Source: Sphaeroforma sirkka | Lineage: Eukaryota; Opisthokonta; Ichthyosporea; Ichthyophonida | Length of the DNA: 25,000 nucleotides | Direction: 5' to 3' | NCBI GenBank assembly: GCA_001586965.3 | Contig: LUCW03002315.1 | Span: 1 to 25,000, forward strand | Part shown: positions 18,868 to 25,000 of the stretch, piece by piece | Layout: each line of letters begins with the position of its first letter | How positions within the stretch are numbered: the stretch's first letter is position 1 | Translations under genes and position numbers: made by a program | Notes under the pieces: model-generated | Databases searched by the model: none | Seen by the model: the letters and a program-made list of their open reading frames with translations, nothing else | What the model was told of the DNA's origin: nothing

Positions 18868-19090
18868 TGTGGCATATTTCGTAAATATGGCATATTTCTT
18901 AAAAATATGCCATATTTCAGAAATATGGCATATTATAGAAATAAGGCATAATTTAGAATTATGGCATATTTTAGAATTATGGCATATTTTAGAAATATGG
19001 CATATTTTAGAATTATGGCATATTTTAGAATTATGGCATATTTTAGAAATATGGCATATTTATGGCATATTTTAAATACGGCGTATTTCA
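18868..19090. repeat. 18-bp minisatellite (ATGGCATATTTTAGAAWT)
   Basis: Five exact-length units run at 18961-19050, alternating between GAATT and GAAAT endings. Imperfect units precede them (18925-18942, 18943-18960 and earlier) and two shortened ones follow. Near 18904-18934 the orientation of the unit flips, giving a palindrome with 15-bp arms around a single base. Because 18 is a multiple of 3, several frames stay open and give repetitive MAYFRI-type peptides; I see no reason to call these genes. Confidence 0.9.
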
Positions 19091-19281
19091 ATTTTCGTAT
19101 ACTAAATATTATTATTTTTGCCATATTTCTGAAATCAACACGCGTATTACTATTTTTTCCAAATTTCATATCATATTTATTATTTTACACAAAACGTTTT
19201 CAGTTCATATTTATTATTTTAAAATAATTATATGCCAATTTTTCGTCGTATTTATTTTCGAAAAATATGTGTTCCTCGGTC

Positions 19282-19432
19282 AAGTCTAGGCTCTGGGGCT
19301 CTGGGGCCTGCTGCTCTGGGCGTTGCTGCTCTGGGAGTCTGGGGTGGAATGCTGCATGAATTTTGGTGTCCCCCTTCCCCAGGCCCCAGCCAGCAGCCGG
19401 CCTCAGGTCCCAGGCCCCAGCAACAGCATAAC
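19282..19432. repeat. GC-rich fold-back island
   Basis: A sharp change from AT-rich DNA to a G-rich half (repeated GCTCTGGGGC and GCTGCTCTGGG at about 19288-19350) followed by a C-rich half (CCCCAGGCCCCAGCC, CCCAGGCCCCAGCAACAGC at about 19376-19428). The halves are roughly reverse complements of each other and could fold into a large hairpin. No open frame with recognisable protein is present. Confidence 0.55.
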
Positions 19433-19817
19433 TGATCTCCCACTCACTCTCTGAGTTTTTCTTTTTATTTATCCAAAATAAATGTTGTCTTCATTTTAGC
19501 ACGATCGTCAGCACCGGGGTGGGGAATATCCCTCTGCTTTTGATTGTTGTATTTTTGGTTTTAAAATAAATTAAAACACCGCATATGTATTTTTATTTAT
19601 CCACTGTGGCTTTTCTCAATAAATACAGAGCACCCTCCCCCCCCCCCCCCCCCCCAGCCCTGTGAAAGGCTGCGAACGGCCGACGCCCGAGGCTAGACAC
19701 CCGAGGCCAGACGGCCGACGGCCGACGAATAAAAAAAGGACTGAAAATCAACCAACAACAACACACAGTCACACACACACAGAAGAGAGAGAGAGAGGAG
19801 AGAGGAGAGAAGAGAAC
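19433..19817. repeat. Mixed simple repeats: C19 run, GGCCGACG repeats, CA and GA runs
   Basis: An uninterrupted run of 19 C lies at 19637-19655. It is followed by a GC-rich patch at about 19671-19727 with three GGCCGACG units and two CCCGAGGC units. CA repeats lie at about 19759-19780 and GA/GAG repeats at about 19781-19817. The phrase TTTTTATTTATCCA occurs twice (about 19462 and 19590). No gene is supported here. Confidence 0.75.
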
Positions 19818-20429
19818 AGTTCAAGAGTGAAACAGGCGAGGTGGGAGGGCGGAGAGCCGGAGACCTGCGGGCTGCGAGAGAGATATTAGGACTTTTGGAC
19901 ATGTTGGTAGTGTTGCTGTGTTCAAGTGTTGGTCTCACTACTAGTAGAGAGTAGTAGTAGGTATTAGTTTTTGCAATACATATGAAAACTTTTTAGATGC
20001 AGGGTCGATGGAAAAAGAGTATTTTATTAGAGTTTCATTGGTCATACAAATACTTTATCAACTTTCTAATCAATGTCACTTCGGCATTTTATAAAATACC
20101 GAACAGTGCATCTTTTGAAGAAAGATACCTTGAATTAAAAAACAAACACTTGTCGCAAAATATTAGAAACCTTTTTGGTTGGACGAATATACGCCGATAA
20201 AAAAGAACAGCAATGGACTTTAAAACATAAAAGAGCATAGCCTAAGTACTAAAATAAAACATACGAGCCTCATAAAAAATTCTATTTTTATAAATTTTAA
20301 ATTGATACATTTATTGTGGTAAATACATATTTACTAGCCCAGGGCCCCAGACAAGGTCGCATTTAAAAAAAAAGAATGCCTTAGACCTTAGTTGTTATTT
20401 TTTTGTTCTGTTTTTTTAATAAAAAATAC
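19818..20429. other. Upstream region of the GATA gene, nothing firm
   Basis: AT-rich DNA with several short T-runs. A 67-codon open frame at about 19997-20200 on the plus strand has no recognised domain and is not called. No clear core promoter element could be assigned. Confidence 0.4.
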
Positions 20430-20558
20430 ATGGCCGTTTGTGATCTTCTGGAGGAGGGCTTTCTCTGTCTCGCTAAAATAGTGTCAGACTTGACAGTGAC
20501 AAAGTCTCAGGCAAACAGCAAGGACCTGCAAGGCTGCAGGTTGCCGAAGCTTTCTTGA
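20430..20558 (+). CDS. Possible small upstream ORF (42 aa) before the GATA gene
   Basis: ATG at 20430-20432, TGA at 20556-20558. The peptide starts MAVCDLLEEGFLCLAKIVSD. The DNA is less AT-rich than its flanks, which suggests transcribed or coding sequence. It lies 280 bases before the first in-frame ATG of the GATA factor on the same strand. It might be a regulatory upstream ORF in the 5' leader, a 5' exon of the GATA gene (a splice could join them), or chance. I do not recognise the peptide. Confidence 0.25.
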   Translation: MAVCDLLEEGFLCLAKIVSDLTVTKSQANSKDLQGCRLPKLS

Positions 20559-20837
20559 ATGTTCGATTTCAGACGGCTATGTAAATACACACATATTTTT
20601 TTTTAAAGTGAGGAGAATTGCTTTGTTTGGCCTCTGCAATTTGAAGAATAAGTAAATAAGATCAGTTAGTCCCACGAGACATTCATAGACCTATAGCTAA
20701 AAATAGTACAGTATACTGCTATCGGAGCAGATGGATTGAAGCGTTCAGGATATACGAACCGTCCAACCCAGAACACTATTAATACGTACGTAACAGAACC
20801 TGCTTACACAGGGCACGGTCGTAGCTCTACGTACGCC

Positions 20838-22282
20838 ATGAACGATGAAAGTGCGAGAGGGTATCTGCCGCCATCCGCAGGGCTAGGATCTAATACACAA
20901 CGTACACAATTAAATAATTTGCAGAACCAGCGACAATACAACGTACAGCAGTATCAACAGTATCCGGCGGATCAGTGTCGTGAACAACTGCAACAACAAC
21001 AACATATGCAAAATGAACGTCAACAAAGACTAAGGTATGAACAGGAACAATTTTTTCTACAGCAACAGCTCCAGGATCAACTAGAAAGCAAAACTACATG
21101 TAATTTTCTTGACGATGGGAGCGGTATTAAGGGCAGGACCGTAGCAGATGCACCTGTTCCTAGCCTGCCTAGTGGGGAGAGGAGATTTTTCAATGACATC
21201 AATACAGTGGCGGGGAGTTTACAAGGTTTGAGTATAGAGCAGCTTGATGTCCGACAAAATACAAACAGTATGGACACGCAGACGACGATGAGGAAAAACG
21301 AGGGATCGAGTGTGCCGCATGTGACTGTATTGTCTAGTGAGTCCACCGACCGCTTGATTAGCGATATCCTCAGCAAAGACGCTATTTTTTTCCACCCTGC
21401 TCAATTGTCAGTGTCTGAAACAAATAGCATACAAGGAAGTCACGCGAACGAGGGGGTGGTTGGCTCTGATAAAACAGTGAATACAATTTATACACCAACT
21501 CCTGCTAGAGCTGCTTCCTTACCAGTGGACGCTGCGAAAGATCAGAATAGTTCAAATGAACGACCAATATCAGAGACTAACAAGATAGCAAAACCAGACG
21601 ATACCAGAAACCAGAACTTGAACCTGGCGAACGGGGCGTCTCTCGATTCGTGTGCCAATTGTGGCTGCACAAGCACATCCACGTGGCGCAAGCGTGATGC
21701 GACGAATGAAACGCTGTGCAACGCATGCGGATTGTACGAGCGCGTGCATTTCATGAAGCGACCCGCGTCACTGATCAACCGCAAGCCACGCAAGCGACAT
21801 GTGCGCAAGGCATTGAATTCAGCGGTGTCTCTCACAAAGCTTGTCCCTTTCCCACAGTTTGCACCGAATACCAAGAAGGTACAACATCATCAATCGTCCC
21901 TCCTGCGCGCTAAGAGTTATGCAGCACTACCAGGGGTGTCTCCGCTATCAAGTGTGCAAAATACCACAGCCCCCACTGCTGATAATAGGCAGTACGGCTT
22001 GGACGCCAGAGGTCTGCAATATACACAACAGCAGCCTAACTTGAACACGGGCGTGGTCTTCAATCGGTCCGTCTCGCACCAAGATTTACACCAAGCAAGG
22101 ATCAATCCGGAGACCTATAATGCACACACTGATGGGGGATTCGAGGCACAAGACGGCGAAGGACGCGCTCAGCACAGCTATGCCAATCCCAGCCCTGTTC
22201 TGCAGTACGCGAGCGAAGCTGGATTGCAAACATTCCAGCCTTTAACGCCTCGCGAAAAGGAACAGATTCAGTGGCAACGACA

Positions 22283-22317
<35 letters not shown>

Positions 22318-23078
22318 AACAGCAAGTACAGCAACAGCAGCAACAGAAGTACCTTGTGCAGCAACAGCGGCAGATGCAGCATCAAACAGCACAACTGCAG
22401 CAATCAACAGCACAACTGCAGCAACCGGCTTATAGCAGGAACAATACAAATCTAACGACTACTCAAGAGAACAATTTGAGGTTGGCTGAGATTGAAGATC
22501 ATTCCCACACATCGTCTCCAAGGAAAGAGCAGTTCATGGACAATTCGCAAACGTTGGGCATGGGACTCATGAAACGCGCAACAAGCGTACCAAGCTCACC
22601 GATGATTCCGAATACAGGCGCACAGCAACGCCAGCCACAGGCTGTTGGATATGACTTTAATGTTATGTACAACGACGGGATTGTGGATAAGCGTCCCACT
22701 GTCGGGGGTGGTTTCCTGCGTGACCCACGGTTCACGCCCAGTATAGCAGCCCGCAGTCATCCGAATATAAACGAGGCCAGCTATCGGGAACAGCGCCAAG
22801 TGCAGAACCAGCAACCTCCGCAACGGTTTTTTCTCGCGTCCGGGTGTAATGCCACAAACAGCCTGGACGTGGGGTTTGGTGACAAGTTGCGGTTTGGGTG
22901 TGACCCGCGAGACGGTTCCAATCGGCCACTAAATGTGGGAAATGAGTCTCCTCAAGTAAACCAGGCTCAGGCTCAGGCTCAGGCTCTTGGGTGGGGCATG
23001 ACGTTGCCTGTGCCAAACCTGCCATTCGATAATGCCGCGTTTACGCCGTTTGGCGATGAGAGGCCCGCGCAGTGGTAG
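20838..23078 (+). CDS. GATA-type zinc-finger transcription factor with polyglutamine tracts
   Basis: Nuclear DNA-binding regulator expected to bind (A/T)GATA(A/G) sites. With the ATG at 20838 the protein has 746 residues. The N-terminal ~70 residues are rich in Gln/Asn with a likely coiled coil (EQFFLQQQLQDQLES). The single finger is at residues 272-297: CANC, then STWRKRDATNETL, then CNACGL, spaced C-x2-C-x18-C-x2-C, followed by the basic tail RKPRKRHVRKA (315-325), which also looks like a nuclear localisation signal. A run of 15 Gln (482-496) and more Gln-rich repeats follow; the C-terminus is Pro/Gly/Asn-rich and disordered. The open frame extends 47 codons further upstream, to 20697, without an ATG, and a CAG precedes ATGG at 20731, so a 5' exon is possible. 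No orthologue can be named from the sequence alone. Confidence 0.9.
22281..22434 (+). repeat. Gln-codon repeat region inside the GATA gene
   Basis: 45 bases of mixed CAA/CAG codons (15 Gln) at 22281-22325, then further CAG/CAA-rich codons. Within it an 18-base unit reading ACAGCACAACTGCAGCAA is duplicated at about 22386-22424 (peptide TAQLQQ twice). Mixed codons suggest the tract is kept as protein rather than being a recent slippage product. Confidence 0.85.
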
Positions 23079-24253
23079 GGAGAATGGTATGAACTCGCAC
23101 GTACAGTACAGTACATACCCATCTTTCGGTTCGGTTACCCGTGTGGAGGAATCGGCGAAGGTTTGCAAGAAGACGCAGGTCGATTCGGACTCATTTGACG
23201 TGTCACAATCTTGCTTGTATATAGAGTAAATAGCCCCACTCAAACATGGGTGTTAAACATGCGCATGGACAACTACTTTACAACACGCACACCACTGTCC
23301 GTCATTCTCGACTGATTGGTTCGCTTGTAGCGCAACCTACGGTGTGATATGTTCCAAGAAGAGGTGATAGTATGGACTATAACAGTATTCGGAACGACTG
23401 AATCAAATCACCACTACCAGTGCTATAGTATTAACCACTGAAACAATCACACAGACAAGCTTAGGCGAGTCTTCTCCTATACTGAGCGGCGTCGATAAGA
23501 ATTATTTAGTAATATAATTGGATACAGAATTGTGTGCCGGGCTCATAATCTAGAGCATCTTCGATACAACAGCAATAAAGTAGAGGGCAGGTTTCCAATT
23601 GGGAAATGTGGTGCGACTAGTTACCACCCTGCGGCAGAGAACCTTGTAGTCATGTCTGTTCGAAGCATGTGTCGTTGTGCAGTTTCCATATTCAGTTTGA
23701 ACTCTTATCAGTTCACATTGTAATATATATATCACGAGCCTTGTCAGCAAGCTGACGGGGGTACAGGCATACTTAAACTCGCGCCAGAGTAGCTGCACAT
23801 ATGTGTGACATAACATAGCCATTCATGTGTGTAACGTACGAACTGCTTGATACCCACAATCTTAACTAATGACAGGGTTGTGGCTTCACGAGACACCCAG
23901 ATCTTTCTGAATTTGTAGCTTTCACCAGATTTCATTAAGACATCTATAGACACAATTCTGCGGGTATAGCAGATGAATCGGGAATATTGTACCTTGGTAC
24001 CGACTGGACAGCGCGACGAAATTTGCATTTAGACATGTAAATATTCACAGGTGGCATATTGAATCAAACGAAGGCAATTTTCACCCTTATTAATACTATA
24101 CACAATTAGAGCGCGTCATGTAGAGTACTGAGGTCTACGGAAGAAGAATAGTATAGGTCGAGTGGAATCGGTTTTGAGTAGAAAATCGGCAGCATACTTT
24201 ACGACTACCTTCATCTGTGCTAAGGAACCCATTGTACTTTTGTTGAATCAATT
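23079..24253. other. Region downstream of the GATA gene, no gene supported
   Basis: Mixed-composition DNA. An AATAAA at 23574-23579 could be a poly(A) signal for the GATA gene, about 500 bases after its stop, but this is weak. A perfect short palindrome (GTCAGC AA GCTGAC) lies at 23743-23756. Open frames on both strands of up to 94 codons show no domain and are not called. Confidence 0.45.
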
Positions 24254-24269
24254 TTGTGGTGTCTGAGAA

Positions 24270-24600
<331 letters not shown>

Positions 24601-25000
24601 ATGTAATATGCCATATATATATATAATATACATATATATATACATATTACATTATATATAGCAGCCACATATATTATTATAATACATATTAATACATATG
24701 ATAACGTTACAACAGATGCAATACATATGCAATATATATGTAACATCCACATATACATGTATTAATCGACATACAGATAACATATGGCAGCCATAATATT
24801 ATATGGTATATAATAATTACATTAATATTATAATATTACATATGTTAATATTAATATTGGCTATTATATATATATAATAATATATGTGTTTATATTATAT
24901 ATTATAATATTTTATTATACGGCAATATTATATATACATATATATAATTATATAACATATAATATGTTATTATATACATATTATTATGTTATATATATAT
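24601..25000. other. Very AT-rich tract
   Basis: Almost entirely A and T, with many short palindromes such as AATATTATAATATT and TTAATATTAATATTGG. No gene, no RNA signature. The tract continues past the window end. Confidence 0.8.

Noticed and set aside
18868..19090. CRISPR array
   Set aside because: Units are contiguous 18-bp repeats without spacers, in a eukaryotic context.
18961..19227. Open frame with MAYFRI/MAYFRN repeats
   Set aside because: It follows the 18-bp minisatellite, whose length is a multiple of three; opposite-strand frames are open as well.
19252..19443. GC-rich open frames around 19232-19443 as a Pro/Gly-rich protein
   Set aside because: Frames are open on both strands because of the fold-back repeats; no start context or domain.
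22102..22449. Antisense frame rich in Val and Ala opposite the GATA gene
   Set aside because: It is the reverse reading of the Gln-codon tract and has no domain.
23744..24028. 94-codon minus-strand frame downstream of the GATA gene
   Set aside because: No domain, no supporting context, and overlapping frames of similar length on the same strand.

Overview
The window looks eukaryotic. It holds decayed LTR retrotransposons, long AT and CATA microsatellites, minisatellites, large non-coding stretches, and one host gene for a GATA-type zinc-finger factor with glutamine repeats. That mix would suit a single-celled opisthokont (an ichthyosporean-like protist) or an early-branching fungus. This is inference: no rRNA or other lineage marker is present.

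Positions 1-15670 are a pile-up of Ty3/Gypsy-like LTR retrotransposon copies, all read on the minus strand. Copy A (1-7055) runs off the left edge and ends in a 595-bp 5' LTR (6461-7055, TG...CA ends). Copy B (7056-11010) is a close relative of A; it is cut inside its integrase zinc-binding domain exactly at the outer edge of A's LTR, which suggests A inserted into B. Copy C (11011-15074) is a pol fragment of a clearly diverged sister family, joined abruptly to B's gag. A second LTR of the A/B family (15075-15670) follows. A 189-bp piece of A/B-type pol lies in the opposite orientation at 15926-16114.

The shared order is gag - two unusual zinc knuckles - aspartic protease with a DPG active site - reverse transcriptase (YLDD) - RNase H - a domain resembling the phage/DIRS DNA N6-adenine methyltransferase (NPPW/NPPC) - linker - HHCC and DD35E integrase - GPF module. 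All copies carry frameshifts, stops and deletions. A tRNA-like sequence with Pol III A and B boxes and a T-run lies inside copy A's gag on the plus strand.

Positions 15671-20429 are mostly AT-rich non-coding DNA: a small orphan reading frame (16146-16337), minisatellites with units of 19, about 44 and 18 bp, two long AT runs, a GC-rich fold-back island (19282-19432), a 19-base C run and CA/GA microsatellites. Positions 20430-23078 hold a possible small upstream ORF and the GATA-factor gene, apparently without an intron in the visible part. From 23079 to the end no gene is supported; the last 750 bases are microsatellite and very AT-rich DNA.

The most notable point is the combination of a methyltransferase-like domain, typical of tyrosine-recombinase DIRS elements, with a DDE integrase and LTRs in one element, seen in two diverged families, together with an atypical DPG protease motif in both.
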